64,000 nt of DNA, taken from Burkholderia sp. BCC0506. Lineage in GTDB: Bacteria > Pseudomonadota > Gammaproteobacteria > Burkholderiales > Burkholderiaceae. Positions 24,011 to 33,536 of the stretch are shown here, piece by piece (the stretch's first letter is position 1; every line of letters starts with the position of its first letter). Where the stretch lies: NCBI RefSeq assembly GCF_902833145.1, contig NZ_CADFEN010000014.1, forward strand, positions 124,001 through 188,000, read 5' to 3'. A model generated the notes under the pieces. That model was given only the letters and a program-made list of their open reading frames with translations, was not told the DNA's origin and did not search any database. Made by a program: the position numbers and the translations under genes.

Positions 24011-24913
24011 ATGGCTAACGGCACCCAAGACGGCATTCAAATCCGCGGCAGCATCCCCGCGATCGTCACCCCGATGCTCGAAGACGGCAGTCTCGACCTG
24101 CCTGCGTTTCGCAAACTGATCGACTGGCACATCGCGGAAGGCACCGATGCGCTCGTCGTCGTCGGTACGAGCGGCGAGTCGGCCACGCTCACCGTCGAGG
24201 AGCACATCCTGATGATCCGCACGGCGGTCGAGCATGCGGCGAAACGCATCCCGATCATCGCGGGCGCCGGCGGCAATTCGACCGCCGAGGCGATCGAGCT
24301 GTCGAGACAGGCGAAGATCGTCGGCGCCGACGCGACGCTGCAGGTCGTGCCGTACTACAACAAGCCCACGCAGGAAGGGATGTACCGCCACTTCAAGGCG
24401 ATCGCGGAAGCGGTCGACCTGCCGGTGATCCTGTACAACGTGCCGGGCCGTACGGTCGCGGACATGACGCACGAGACGACGCTGCGCCTCGCGCAAGTCC
24501 CGGGCATCATCGGCGTGAAGGAAGCGACCGGCAACATCGATCGCGCCGCGCACCTGATCAAGGCCGCACCGAAGCATTTCGCGATCTACAGCGGCGACGA
24601 TCCGACCGCGATCGCGCTGATGCTGCTCGGCGGCCACGGCAACATCTCGGTGACCGCGAACGTCGCGCCGCGCGCGATGAGCGAGCTGTGCCGCGCGGCG
24701 CTGGCCGGCGACGTGCAGACGGCCCGTACGCTGCACATGAAGCTGCTGTCGCTGCACAAGAACCTGTTCATCGAAGCGAACCCGATCCCGGTGAAGTGGG
24801 CGTTGCAGGCGATGGGCAAGATGCAGGGCGGCATCCGGCTGCCGCTCACGGCGCTCGACGAGCGCTGCCACGATGCCGTGCGTTCGGCCCTCGTCGAGGC
24901 CGGCGTCCTCTGA
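24011..24913 (+). CDS. dapA: 4-hydroxy-tetrahydrodipicolinate synthase
   Basis: Condenses pyruvate with aspartate-semialdehyde, the first committed step of the diaminopimelate/lysine pathway. The 300-residue TIM-barrel enzyme has GTSGESATL (pyruvate binding, about residue 55), VLYNVPGRT with the catalytic tyrosine at about 145, and the Schiff-base lysine in GVKEATGN at about 173. The dapA-bamC order is also found in E. coli (dapA-nlpB). lysC, the preceding pathway step, is elsewhere in this window. Confidence 0.97.
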   Translation: MANGTQDGIQIRGSIPAIVTPMLEDGSLDLPAFRKLIDWHIAEGTDALVVVGTSGESATLTVEEHILMIRTAVEHAAKRIPIIAGAGGNSTAEAIELSRQAKIVGADATLQVVPYYNKPTQEGMYRHFKAIAEAVDLPVILYNVPGRTVADMTHETTLRLAQVPGIIGVKEATGNIDRAAHLIKAAPKHFAIYSGDDPTAIALMLLGGHGNISVTANVAPRAMSELCRAALAGDVQTARTLHMKLLSLHKNLFIEANPIPVKWALQAMGKMQGGIRLPLTALDERCHDAVRSALVEAGVL

Positions 24914-24919
24914 TGCCGA

Positions 24920-24942
24920 GGCGGCCGCGTCCTGCGGCCGCC
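24920..24942 (+). other. Stable GC hairpin between dapA and bamC
   Basis: Perfect 9-bp inverted repeat GGCGGCCGC / GCGGCCGCC with a 5-base loop. No T tract follows, so it is more likely an mRNA-stability or partial-pausing structure than a terminator. Confidence 0.45.
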
Positions 24943-25024
24943 GGCTCGACCCCTGATCAACCCGCACCGGCCGGCTCCGTCCGGCGCCGCTCCTGACGAG
25001 CGTTCTAGCAAGACGAAGGATTTC

Positions 25025-26170
25025 ATGAAACGTTTCGCCATTTCCTCTCGCGCCATCCAGATGTCGGTGGTGGCGCTGGCGCTGGGCGCGCTCGCTGGCT
25101 GCGATACGCTGAACGACTACCTTGCGCCCGACCGGGTCAACTACAAGAACACCGGCTCGGCGCCGCCGCTCGCGGTGCCGAGCGACCTCAAGCCGGTGCA
25201 GACGACGCAGCAGTTCGTCGCGCCGCCGACCAACGCCGGGCTCGGCACGCTGCCGCCGCGGGTCACGACGCAGGCCGGCAATGCGACCGACGGCATCCCG
25301 AGTGCGCAGGATCCGCTCGGCATGCACATCGAGCGCGACGGCGATCGCCGCTGGCTCGTCGTCGATGGCCGCACGCCCGAGCAGCTGTGGCCGATCCTGA
25401 AGGAGTTCTGGCAGGAGAACGGCTTCTCGCTGAAGACCGATGCGCCGTCGACGGGCATCATGGCCACCGACTGGGCCGAGAACCGCGCGAACATTCCGGA
25501 CGACTGGTTCCGCCGCACGATCGGCAAGGTCATCGATTTCGCGTATTCGTCGGGCACGCGCGACCGCTTCCGCACGCTCGTGAACCGCACGCCGGACGGC
25601 AACACCGACATCTCGATCACGCACAGTGCGATGGAAGAAATGATGGTCGGCCCGCAGGGCGGCACGTCGTCGCGCTGGGAAGAGCGTCCGCGCAACCCGG
25701 TGCTCGAGGCCGTGTTCCTGTCGAAGCTGATGCAGAAGTTCGGCCTGACCGACGCACAGGCGAAGCAGTTGCTGACCGATGCGCGCCCCGCGACGGCGCC
25801 GGCGCAGGTCAGCGACACGAACGGCGGCGCGGCGACGCTGCAACTGGCCGAGTCGTTCGACCGCGCGTGGCTGCGCGTGGGCCTGGCGCTCGACCGGACC
25901 AACTTCACGGTCGACAATCGCGACCGCGAGAAGGGCGTGTACACCGTGCGCTATGCGAATTCGATGGAAGAGCTCAAGCGTGACGGCCTGTTCGGCAAGC
26001 TGTTCTACGGCGGCCCGTCGGCGGCGAAGCCGGGCAAGGAATTCCTGGTCAACGTGCGCGCGCAAGGCGCCAGCGGCACGCAGGTCGCGGTGATCGGCGC
26101 GAACGGCCAGATCGACAATTCGTCGGACGCGCAGCGGATCATTTCGCTGCTGCACGCGCAGCTGAACTGA
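25025..26170 (+). CDS. bamC: Outer membrane assembly lipoprotein BamC
   Basis: Lipoprotein partner of BamA/BamD in inserting outer-membrane beta-barrels. The signal peptide ends in LGALAGC, so lipidated Cys is at about residue 26. The following conserved unstructured segment (DYLAPDRVNYKNTGSAPPLAVPSDL) is the part that binds BamD in E. coli. Two helix-grip domains follow, the first around residues 105-215 and the second around 270-380. Length of 381 residues is close to E. coli BamC (344). It lies 111 bp after dapA and 4 bp before the MBL gene. Confidence 0.93.
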   Translation: MKRFAISSRAIQMSVVALALGALAGCDTLNDYLAPDRVNYKNTGSAPPLAVPSDLKPVQTTQQFVAPPTNAGLGTLPPRVTTQAGNATDGIPSAQDPLGMHIERDGDRRWLVVDGRTPEQLWPILKEFWQENGFSLKTDAPSTGIMATDWAENRANIPDDWFRRTIGKVIDFAYSSGTRDRFRTLVNRTPDGNTDISITHSAMEEMMVGPQGGTSSRWEERPRNPVLEAVFLSKLMQKFGLTDAQAKQLLTDARPATAPAQVSDTNGGAATLQLAESFDRAWLRVGLALDRTNFTVDNRDREKGVYTVRYANSMEELKRDGLFGKLFYGGPSAAKPGKEFLVNVRAQGASGTQVAVIGANGQIDNSSDAQRIISLLHAQLN

Positions 26171-26174
26171 GCGC

Positions 26175-26951
26175 GTGCGATTCGCCAGCCTCGGAAGCGG
26201 CAGCGAAGGCAACGCGCTGGTCGTCGAGGCCTCGAGCGGCACGACGACTACCCGCGTGCTGCTCGACTGCGGCTTTTCCGCCAAGGAGGTCGAGCGCCGG
26301 CTCGGCCGACTGAATCTCTGCATCGCCGATCTCGATGCGATCCTCGTTACCCACGAACACAGCGACCACGTCGGCAGCGCGCTGACGCTCGCGCGCCGCG
26401 CGTCGCTGCCGCTCTACATGAGCTGGGGCACCGCGCGCGCGGTCGGCGCGGACGAGGCCGATGTCGATCTCCACGTGCTGTGGGGCGACGAGACGGTCGC
26501 GATACGCGATCTGGCCGTGATGCCCTATACGGTCCCCCACGACGCGCGGGAACCGCTCCAGTTCGTCTTCATGGACGGAAGCCGCCGGCTCGGCGTGCTG
26601 ACGGACGTCGGGATGGCCACGCCGCACATCACGGCCGTCCTGAGCGGTTGCGACGCGCTGGTGCTCGAATCCAACCACGATACCGCGATGCTGGCTGCCA
26701 GCCGCTATCCGCAGTCGCTGAAGGCACGCATTGGCGGCAACCACGGCCACCTGAGCAACGACGCGGCGGCCGGGATCCTCGCGTCGCTCGAACGCAGCCG
26801 TCTCCAGCACCTGGTCGCGGCCCATCTGAGCCAGCAGAACAATCTGCCGGAGCTGGCCCGCCAGGCGTTTGGCGGCGTACTCGGGACGGACGGGGAAGAC
26901 GTGATCGTCGCCTCGCAGGACGCGGGCTTCGACTGGCTGATGCTCGGATGA
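26175..26951 (+). CDS. MBL-fold metallohydrolase (YycJ/WalJ-like)
   Basis: A 258-residue metallo-beta-lactamase-fold enzyme. It starts with GTG 26175 (MRFASLGSGSEGNALVVEA), then the metal motif THEHSDHVGSA at about residues 59-69, MPYTVPHDA near 118, LTDVGMATP near 140, LESNHD near 165 and GNHGHLSN near 190. These match the WalJ/YycJ branch, linked to DNA processing and cell-wall homeostasis in Firmicutes; the role in proteobacteria is not established. Only 4 bp separate it from bamC, and it ends at a bidirectional terminator. Confidence 0.87.
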   Translation: MRFASLGSGSEGNALVVEASSGTTTTRVLLDCGFSAKEVERRLGRLNLCIADLDAILVTHEHSDHVGSALTLARRASLPLYMSWGTARAVGADEADVDLHVLWGDETVAIRDLAVMPYTVPHDAREPLQFVFMDGSRRLGVLTDVGMATPHITAVLSGCDALVLESNHDTAMLAASRYPQSLKARIGGNHGHLSNDAAAGILASLERSRLQHLVAAHLSQQNNLPELARQAFGGVLGTDGEDVIVASQDAGFDWLMLG

Positions 26952-27017
26952 GCGGGGCCGGGCCGCTGACGGCCCGAGGCGGCTCTGCCGGACGATCGAT
27001 CCGAAAGCGGCAGACGT

Positions 27018-27047
27018 AAAAAAACCGGCCCTCGGGCCGGTTTTTTT
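27018..27047. terminator. Bidirectional rho-independent terminator
   Basis: Near-perfect palindrome of seven A, CCGGCC, loop CTCG, GGCCGG, seven T. It lies between the MBL gene (plus) and the Ala/Ser-rich lipoprotein gene (minus) and can stop both. Confidence 0.92.
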
Positions 27048-27064
27048 CAGCTGATGCTGAAGGC

Positions 27065-27328
27065 TTACTGGCTTGCGCCCGAAGCCGGAGCAGCCGTCGC
27101 TGCCGAAGCAGCCGACGCCACTGCAGCAGCAGCGTCGCTCGCAGCAGCCGTTGCCGACGAAGCAGCAGCCGAAGCGTCGCTCGCAGCACCAGCAACTGCC
27201 GAAGCAGCCGACGAAGCAGCAGCAGCCGCGTCGCTTGCAGCCGACGAAGCAGCTTGATCAGCGCTCTTGTTGCAAGCAGCCAGTGCAACAGCAGCCAACA
27301 GGGAAGCTACGAGGAGGGATTTCTTCAT
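27065..27328 (-). CDS. Ala/Ser-rich small lipoprotein
   Basis: An 87-residue probable lipoprotein. ATG 27328 has the ribosome site AAAGGA 7-8 bases upstream. The signal peptide LLVASLLAAVALAAC ends in a lipobox with the Cys at about residue 19, then NKSADQAASSAASDAAAA begins a low-complexity tail that is almost entirely Ala and Ser with a few Asp, Val, Thr and Gly. The tail is predicted to be one long helix; spaced small residues recall Lpp-like or antifreeze-type helices. No function known. It has its own promoter-like TATAAT 133 bases upstream and a strong terminator. Confidence 0.8.
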   Translation of the reverse strand: MKKSLLVASLLAAVALAACNKSADQAASSAASDAAAAASSAASAVAGAASDASAAASSATAAASDAAAAVASAASAATAAPASGASQ

Positions 27329-27460
27329 GATCACGTCCTTTTATGGTTAAAGGTAAGCAACAGCGCGAAACAATACCGGTAATGTGCTCCAACACCGACC
27401 TGGGCCGCTGGTGGAGATGCACTTCTTAGAGCGTGAATCTTCCCTACGGCTTGGGCGGAA

Positions 27461-27466
27461 ATTATA
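27461..27466 (-). promoter_or_regulatory. Candidate -10 box for the Ala/Ser-rich lipoprotein
   Basis: Minus-strand TATAAT with TCGACG 17 bp upstream as a poor -35 (or TTGTCG at 20 bp). Implies a leader of about 125 bases. An inverted repeat TACAGA / TCTGTA (27521-27538) lies about 55 bp further upstream and could be an operator. Confidence 0.4.
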
Positions 27467-27560
27467 TGCACTTTCCTATCGACCGTCGACAAATGCGGGG
27501 TCAATACGTTGTCTTTCCCATACAGAATTTGATCTGTACGGGCATACGGGGCGACTCACA

Positions 27561-28781
27561 CTAATTCCGGTTTCCGACCCGTATCCAGCCCGCACGATAC
27601 CACTCGTGCAACAAGGCTGTCATCGACGGAACCCGGGATAGTGTTACAAACCGTTTCGCCTCCATCCGGCGTTGATTGGCCAGTTCGGGCAGCCATTCCT
27701 CGGCTTGCTCGAGCGACCCTTCCTCGCCATTAATGAAGTACGAGCGCGCGTTATACATCAATGCGGCCCTTCTGTCGAGATAAACGCCACGGCGCGACGC
27801 TTGCGTGACGAACGCGGCTTCGGACAGCGGGCGCGCCGGCGGGTCGAAAACGACGTTCGATTTGGGTTCGCTCAGGTAGCAGCCGAGGAATTCGGCGACG
27901 TCGCGCTTGCGCCAGCGGATCGCGTCGACGATCTCGGCGACACGGTCGACCATGGCCGGCGGCAGTTGCGCGGGCGCGTCGACCGCCGGTTGCTTCGGAT
28001 CGCGGTAGAGGTCGTCGCCGCCCGCGTCGCGCAGGCCGCCGCGTTCCGCGAGGTAGTACAGGAACTGGGCGCCCAGCTCGCCGGCGGACGGGGCGCGAAA
28101 GCCGATCGAGCAGGTCATGCACTCGCCTTCGGCGACGCCGTCGTGCGCGATGTGCGGCGGCAGATACAGCATGTCGCCCGGCTCCAGCACCCATTCGTCG
28201 CTCGGCTCGAAGTTTTCGAGGATCTTCAGCGGCACGCCCGGCTGCAGCGACAGATCCTTCTGCGCGCCGACACGCCAGCGACGTCGGCCCTCGACCTGCA
28301 GCAGGAATACGTCATACGAATCGAAGTGCGGGCCGACGCCGCCGCCGTCCGTCGCATACGAGATCATCAGGTCGTCCAGCCGCGCGTCGGGGATGAAGCG
28401 GAAGCGGTCGAGCAACGCGCGGGCCGCATCGACGTGCAGGTCGAGCCCCTGCACGAGCAGGGTCCAGGATTTGCGCGTCACGGCAGGCAGCGATTCGGGC
28501 TCGAACGGGCCGTGCGCCAGTTGCCACTTGTTACGAAAATGGGTGATCAATCGCGATTCCGCGTCATAGTCGGCGGCGAGCTCGAACAAGGCATCGCGGG
28601 TGACCGGCGACGTGACGCCGGGGATCGCCTGGCGGATCAGCAGCGGTTTTTTTTGCCAGTAGCCGCGCATGAATTGCGCCGGCGTGAGGTCGCCGAGCAG
28701 CGGCGTGGGAAGATCGGAAGGCGGCGCGCCGAGCGGGGCGGCAGCGGCATCCCGCGGTTCGGCTTGAGACCGGTTGCGCAT
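27561..28781 (-). CDS. JmjC/cupin 2-oxoglutarate oxygenase, ribosomal L16 arginine hydroxylase type
   Basis: A 406-residue protein of the YcfD/RoxA family, which hydroxylates an arginine of ribosomal protein uL16 using 2-oxoglutarate, O2 and Fe(II). The iron-binding HxD is at about His152/Asp154 (VGPHFDSYD) and the distal histidine at about His213 (LPPHIAHDG). The C-terminal half has the wHTH-like region found in these enzymes. The start is ATG 28781; reading further upstream would cross the slyD promoter. It is divergent from slyD with a 32-bp gap. Confidence 0.88.
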   Translation of the reverse strand: MRNRSQAEPRDAAAAPLGAPPSDLPTPLLGDLTPAQFMRGYWQKKPLLIRQAIPGVTSPVTRDALFELAADYDAESRLITHFRNKWQLAHGPFEPESLPAVTRKSWTLLVQGLDLHVDAARALLDRFRFIPDARLDDLMISYATDGGGVGPHFDSYDVFLLQVEGRRRWRVGAQKDLSLQPGVPLKILENFEPSDEWVLEPGDMLYLPPHIAHDGVAEGECMTCSIGFRAPSAGELGAQFLYYLAERGGLRDAGGDDLYRDPKQPAVDAPAQLPPAMVDRVAEIVDAIRWRKRDVAEFLGCYLSEPKSNVVFDPPARPLSEAAFVTQASRRGVYLDRRAALMYNARSYFINGEEGSLEQAEEWLPELANQRRMEAKRFVTLSRVPSMTALLHEWYRAGWIRVGNRN

Positions 28782-28783
28782 CG

Positions 28784-28789
28784 TATAAT
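28784..28789 (+). promoter_or_regulatory. slyD: Candidate -10 box of the slyD promoter
   Basis: TATAAT 24 bases before the slyD ATG and only 2 bases from the divergent hydroxylase start codon. The -35 (GGCTTG at 17 bp) is poor and lies within the hydroxylase gene. Regulation of one gene could affect the other. Confidence 0.45.
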
Positions 28790-28813
28790 GAGACTTGTAT
28801 TTGGGAGAATTGG

Positions 28814-29356
28814 ATGAAAATCGCAAAAAACACCGTCGTGTCGGTCACTTACAAGCTGTCAGACGCACAGGGTAATCTGATCGAGGAAAGCGACGAGCCG
28901 ATGGTCTATCTGCACGGCGGCTATGATGGCACGTTCCCCAAGATCGAGGAACAGCTCGACGGCCACGAGGCGGGCTACCAGGCGCAGGTTCAGCTCGAGC
29001 CGCAGGACGCGTTCGGCGACTACGATCCCGAACTCGTGAAGATCGAGCCGCGCGACCGTTTTCCCGAGCCGCTCGAAGTGGGCATGCAGTTCGAAGGCAC
29101 GCCGGAAGACGGTGACGAGGAAGTCGACTCGCTGATCTACACGGTCACCGATATCGCCGAGGACAAGGTCGTGCTCGACGGCAACCACCCGCTGGCGGGC
29201 ATGGCGCTGCGTTTCGCGCTGACCGTGAAGGACGTTCGCGAAGCCACCGAAGACGAAATCGAGCACGAGCACGCGCATGGCGCGGAAGGGCTCGAGATCG
29301 TCGACGAGGATGACGACGAAGACGGCGAAGCGCCGTCAGGGCGCACCCTGCACTGA
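28814..29356 (+). CDS. slyD: FKBP-type peptidyl-prolyl isomerase, SlyD family
   Basis: Cytoplasmic prolyl isomerase/chaperone. The 180-residue protein has the FKBP domain split by an IF (insert-in-flap) domain: KIAKNTVVSVTYKLSDAQGN and YLHGGY...FPKIEEQLDG, IF segment YQAQVQLEPQDAFGDYDPE, then the return to FKBP with VLDGNHPLAGMALRF. The C-terminal tail is acidic (VDEDDDEDGEA) with only three histidines, unlike the His/Cys-rich nickel-binding tail of E. coli SlyD. Its last 21 bases overlap the 3' end of the convergent downstream gene. Confidence 0.93.
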   Translation: MKIAKNTVVSVTYKLSDAQGNLIEESDEPMVYLHGGYDGTFPKIEEQLDGHEAGYQAQVQLEPQDAFGDYDPELVKIEPRDRFPEPLEVGMQFEGTPEDGDEEVDSLIYTVTDIAEDKVVLDGNHPLAGMALRFALTVKDVREATEDEIEHEHAHGAEGLEIVDEDDDEDGEAPSGRTLH

Positions 29357-30601
29357 GCTTGCCGGCAGGCCCGGCCCCGATGCGGGGGCCGGGGCGGCCC
29401 ACGACGCGCCGCCCGGTGCGGCGCCGTCGCCTTGCAGCGGCGGCGCGACCGACGACGCGTCGGGCAGCGCCGGCAGCGCGGGAATTTCGGGCATCGGCGG
29501 CAGCGGCACGTCGTCGCGTGGCGCGAGCGGCAGCGCGGGCGGCACCGGCAGGTTCTTCGGCACCTCCTGCAGGCTCACGTTGAAGATCGTCTGCCGCGCC
29601 GGCGATACGCTCACCTTCACCCACTGATTCGCCGGATGGCGCGGTCCGATCGCGACGCGCGTCACGTTTCCTACCAGTTCACCGTCGTCGGCATGCAGCG
29701 GACGGTCGATCAGAAAGCCGTTCGCCAGCGGCTCGCCGCTCGCGTGCATCACCAGGATCGGGCCGCGGAACGTCGCCGCCGCCTTCACCAGCGTTCGTTT
29801 CAGCTCACGGAAGCCGTCGCGCACGCGCGGCCGGTTGAAACGCAGCCACGCGAAGCGCTCCGCGCGTTCGTAGCGTTCGAACTGCGGATCGCCTTCGAAG
29901 ATCACGACCATCGCGCGCGCGTCGCGCCGCTTCGCATATTCGGCCGCGTGGTCGATCCAGAAGCCGTTCGCGATGATGCGGTCCTCGAATTCGCCGTTGC
30001 GGCCGCCCGCCGTCAAATAATGGTTGTTCGGCGCCGGCGCGTTGAGGGCGACGTAGACGATATCGTCGTGCATCCAGCGCGCGTTCTCGCGATACGGCCG
30101 GAACCGTGCGACCTCGCTCTCGCGCGTCATCTGCAGTGCATCGGGGTTGGACAGTGCCGGATCGGCGAGCAGCGTCTGCCGCAGGAAGTCGAGCCGCTCG
30201 ACCGGATCGTAACCGCCGCCGGCCGCGGTGTTGCAGGCGATCCAGTCGTCGTGGCCGGGAATGAACACGAGCGGCACGCGCGCCGAATTCAGGATCGCGC
30301 CGCGCTGAGAATACAGCGCGTCACGGCATGCTTCCTTCGCGCCTTTGAGATCGCCCGCGTAGACGACGAACGCGAGGTTGCGCTCGCGTGCGATCGCATC
30401 GAGCAGCCGCTGTGCGGCCGGCTCGTCCGCCGCGCCGTTGATGACGCCCGACACGACCGCGAACGAGTAGGGCGTGGCGCTGCGCTTCGGGGGCGCGGCC
30501 AGCGCACTGGCCTGCGCGAAGGCAAGCGCCGCCGCGACGAGCGCGGCGGCGGTGCGGGCCGGAAGGCCCCGCGGCATGCGCTTACGCGTGCCCGTCGACA
30601 T
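29336..30601 (-). CDS. Exported metallophosphoesterase-like protein with degenerate motifs
   Basis: A 421-residue secreted or periplasmic protein with a signal peptide ([20 protein letters not shown]). It keeps parts of the calcineurin-like fold, [14 protein letters not shown] at about residue 80 and [11 protein letters not shown] at about 114. The first metal motif (normally DxH) reads [10 protein letters not shown], and GHDDW replaces GNHD. The C-terminal 80 residues are Pro/Ala-rich. It may be catalytically altered or inactive. The start ATG lies 20 bp inside the mutS 3' end; ATG 30577 is an alternative. Its stop is inside slyD. Confidence 0.75.
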   Translation of the reverse strand: MSTGTRKRMPRGLPARTAAALVAAALAFAQASALAAPPKRSATPYSFAVVSGVINGAADEPAAQRLLDAIARERNLAFVVYAGDLKGAKEACRDALYSQRGAILNSARVPLVFIPGHDDWIACNTAAGGGYDPVERLDFLRQTLLADPALSNPDALQMTRESEVARFRPYRENARWMHDDIVYVALNAPAPNNHYLTAGGRNGEFEDRIIANGFWIDHAAEYAKRRDARAMVVIFEGDPQFERYERAERFAWLRFNRPRVRDGFRELKRTLVKAAATFRGPILVMHASGEPLANGFLIDRPLHADDGELVGNVTRVAIGPRHPANQWVKVSVSPARQTIFNVSLQEVPKNLPVPPALPLAPRDDVPLPPMPEIPALPALPDASSVAPPLQGDGAAPGGASWAAPAPASGPGLPASSVQGAP

Positions 30602-33239
30602 CGTGCGACCGGATCAGCGTGCGCAGTTCGTACAGCAGGTCGAGCGCCTCGCGCGGCTTGAGATCGTCGGGATCGATGTCGCGCAGTTTTTCGAGCGCCG
30701 GATGCGGCGTGTGGGGCTGCGCCGGCGCGTCCGCGCATTCGAGATCGTCGACGGCCGCGGGCGGCGCGCTGAACAGGTCGAGCTGCGGCGTGTGTTGCGA
30801 TGCCGACTGCTGTTCGAGATACGCGAGGTGCTTGCGCGCGGCGCGGATCACCGGTGCCGGGACGCCCGCGAGCTGCGCGACCTGCAGGCCGTAGCTCTGG
30901 TTCGCCGGGCCTTCGTTGACCGCGTGCAGGAACACGATGCCGTGGCCATGCTCGACGGCCGACAGGTGGACGTTGGCTGCTTGCGGGAATTCGGCCGGCA
31001 GTTGCGTCAGCTCGAAGTAGTGCGTCGCGAACAGCGTGTAGCACGCGTTGTGCGCCAACAGGTGGCGCGCGATGGCCCAGGCGAGCGCAAGGCCGTCGAA
31101 GGTCGACGTGCCGCGGCCGATCTCGTCCATCAGCACGAGGCTTTGCGGTGTCGCGTCGTTGAGGATCGCCGCGGCTTCGGTCATCTCGACCATGAAGGTC
31201 GAGCGGCCGCCGGCGAGATCGTCGGCCGCGCCGATGCGCGTGAAGATCCGGTCGATCGGGCCGAAGCACGCCGACTTCGCCGGCACGTAGCTGCCGACGT
31301 ACGCCATCAGCGCGATCAGCGCGGTCTGCCGCATGAACGTCGACTTACCGCCCATGTTCGGGCCGGTGATCAACAGCAGCTTGCGTTCGGGGCCGAACCG
31401 GCAGTCGTTCGCGATGAACTGCTCGACCTGCGCTTCGACGACCGGATGGCGACCCTGTTCGATTTCGATGCCGATCTCGTCGGTGAAGGTCGGTGCGACC
31501 CAGTCGAGCGCGCGTGCGCGTTCGGCGAAGGCGGCCAGCAGGTCGAGCTCGGCGAGCGCCGACGCGACGCGCTGGCATTCGGGGATGAACGGCAGCAGTG
31601 CCTGCAGCACCGAGTCGTACAGCGCGCGCTCGCGCGCCAATGCGCGTTCCTGCGCGGACAGCGCCTTGTCCTCGAAGGTCTTCAGTTCCGGCGTGATGTA
31701 GCGCTCGGCGTTCTTCAGCGTCTGGCGACGGCGGTAATCGTCGGGCACCTTGTCGGTCTGGCCGCGCGTGACCTCGATATAGAAGCCGTGCACCTTGTTG
31801 TATTCGACGCGCAGGTTCGCGATGCCGGTGCGCGCGCGCTCGCGCGCTTCGAGATCGATCAGGAATTGCCCGCAGTTCTCCGAAATGTCGCGCAGCTCGT
31901 CGAGCTCGGCATCGTAGCCGCGCGCGATCACGCCGCCGTCGCGCACCATCGCGGCCGGCTCGGTGGCAATTGCGCTCGTCAGCAGGTCGAGGCATTCGGC
32001 GGGCGGCGCGAGCGCCGCGTCGACGCGCGCGAGCGCATCCGCGTTCGCGACGATTGCACCGATGCGCTCGCGCAACGCCGGCAGCGCGGCGAACGTGTCG
32101 CGCAGGCTCGACAGGTCGCGCGGGCGCGCCGACAGCAGCGCGAGCCGCCCGGTGATCCGCTCGACGTCGGCGATCTGGCGCAGCGCGCTGCGCAGCGCAT
32201 CGAGGCTCGCGCTGGCCGGTGCATCGAGCAGCGCGCCGATCGCCTGCTGGCGCGACTGCGCGGCGACCGACGCGCGCGGCGGGTGATGCAGCCAGTGACG
32301 CAGCAGGCGGCTGCCCATCGTCGTGCAGCAGGTGTCGAGCAGCGAATACAGCGTGGGCGACTCGGTGCCGCGCAGCGTCTCGGTCAGCTCGAGGTTGCGG
32401 CGCGTGGCCGGATCGAGCCCGATGTATTCGGTTTCGTTCTCGACCTTCAGGCTGCGCACGTGCCGCAATTGCTGGCCTTGCGTGGCCGCCGCATAGAGCA
32501 GCAGCGCGCCGGCCGCGCCGCATGCGCTCGTGAGCGAATGCGCGCCGAATCCGTCGAGGCTCGCGACATCGAGCTGGTCGCACAGGCGCTGCGTGCCCGA
32601 CGCGATGTCGAAGTGCCAGGCCGGCACGCGCTTGGTGGCGCCCGCGCCGGCGGGAAGGGTGTCGGTTGCGCCGTCGGGCGTCAGGATTTCGGCCGGCCGG
32701 ATGCGTTCGAGCGCGGCGGCGAGCTGCTCGGGTTCGATCTCGGCGAGCCGCAGCGCGCCGCTCGCGAGGTTCAGCCACGCGAGGCCGATATTGACCGCGA
32801 CACCACGCTTGTTGTGGCCGGTGCACATCGCGAGCAGGTAGACGTCGTTCTTGTCGGACAGCAGCGCGGCATCGGTCAGCGTGCCGGGTGTGACGACGCG
32901 CACGACCTTGCGTTCGACGGGACCCTTCGACGTGGCCGGATCGCCGATCTGCTCGCAGATCGCGACCGATTCGCCCATCTTCACGAGCTTGGCCAGATAC
33001 TGCTCGACCGCGTGATGCGGCACGCCGGCCATCTTGATCGGCGTGCCGGCCGACGCGCCGCGTTGCGTGAGGGTCAGGTCGAGCAGGCGCGCCGCTTTTT
33101 CCGCATCGTCGAAGAACAATTCGTAGAAGTCGCCCATCCGGTAGAAGACGAGCGTGTCCGGATGATCGGCCTTGATGCGCAGGTACTGCTGCATCATCGG
33201 GGTGTGGCCGGCAAAGGCCTCGGGCGACAGCGTGGTCAT
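30582..33239 (-). CDS. mutS: DNA mismatch repair protein MutS
   Basis: Recognises mispaired bases and starts methyl-directed mismatch repair with MutL. The 885-residue protein has the N-terminal mismatch-contact segment with the Phe-x-Glu motif ([17 protein letters not shown] at about residues 32-48), the clamp/lever region, and the ATPase domain with Walker [15 protein letters not shown] at about 625 and Walker [17 protein letters not shown] at about 700. The C-terminal dimerisation region is present. The reading frame is complete, so no mutator allele is evident. Confidence 0.98.
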   Translation of the reverse strand: MTTLSPEAFAGHTPMMQQYLRIKADHPDTLVFYRMGDFYELFFDDAEKAARLLDLTLTQRGASAGTPIKMAGVPHHAVEQYLAKLVKMGESVAICEQIGDPATSKGPVERKVVRVVTPGTLTDAALLSDKNDVYLLAMCTGHNKRGVAVNIGLAWLNLASGALRLAEIEPEQLAAALERIRPAEILTPDGATDTLPAGAGATKRVPAWHFDIASGTQRLCDQLDVASLDGFGAHSLTSACGAAGALLLYAAATQGQQLRHVRSLKVENETEYIGLDPATRRNLELTETLRGTESPTLYSLLDTCCTTMGSRLLRHWLHHPPRASVAAQSRQQAIGALLDAPASASLDALRSALRQIADVERITGRLALLSARPRDLSSLRDTFAALPALRERIGAIVANADALARVDAALAPPAECLDLLTSAIATEPAAMVRDGGVIARGYDAELDELRDISENCGQFLIDLEARERARTGIANLRVEYNKVHGFYIEVTRGQTDKVPDDYRRRQTLKNAERYITPELKTFEDKALSAQERALARERALYDSVLQALLPFIPECQRVASALAELDLLAAFAERARALDWVAPTFTDEIGIEIEQGRHPVVEAQVEQFIANDCRFGPERKLLLITGPNMGGKSTFMRQTALIALMAYVGSYVPAKSACFGPIDRIFTRIGAADDLAGGRSTFMVEMTEAAAILNDATPQSLVLMDEIGRGTSTFDGLALAWAIARHLLAHNACYTLFATHYFELTQLPAEFPQAANVHLSAVEHGHGIVFLHAVNEGPANQSYGLQVAQLAGVPAPVIRAARKHLAYLEQQSASQHTPQLDLFSAPPAAVDDLECADAPAQPHTPHPALEKLRDIDPDDLKPREALDLLYELRTLIRSHDVDGHA

Positions 33240-33536
33240 AGGTCAGGCATGAAGTTGTTGCTTGGGTTGCCCGAGTTTACCAGTGGCTTCGGCGTGAACG
33301 TGCGAAGTTGGCCAATCGGCCGATTGTCGGCGGTGGCGAGCAGTGGCGATTTGCCGCTCCCGCTTCGTTGCGCACCGGGCGCCACCAAACCGACGAGACG
33401 GGCCCGCCGGTGCTTACAATCGGAAAAATCAGAACGTCGATTCCGGAAGAAGCCTCGGCCGCGCCTCCATTGGCCACCTCGTTGCCGTCTCGCGAGCGGC
33501 CCCGCCTCGATGATCGTGCGATAACAGGAGAACCCG

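Noticed and set aside
27073-27330. A plus-strand open frame opposite the Ala/Ser-rich lipoprotein, encoding a Gln/Pro-rich peptide
   Set aside because: The minus strand has a ribosome site, signal peptide, lipobox and promoter; the plus-strand frame has none and only mirrors repetitive alanine codons.
27384-27641. An 85-codon plus-strand open frame in the AT-rich region before the L16 hydroxylase stop
   Set aside because: No ribosome-binding site, overlaps the end of the hydroxylase gene and shows no recognisable domain.
30474-33524. A plus-strand open frame of about 1,000 codons opposite mutS
   Set aside because: Antisense shadow of mutS; the residues are Arg/Ala/Val-rich with no family signature.
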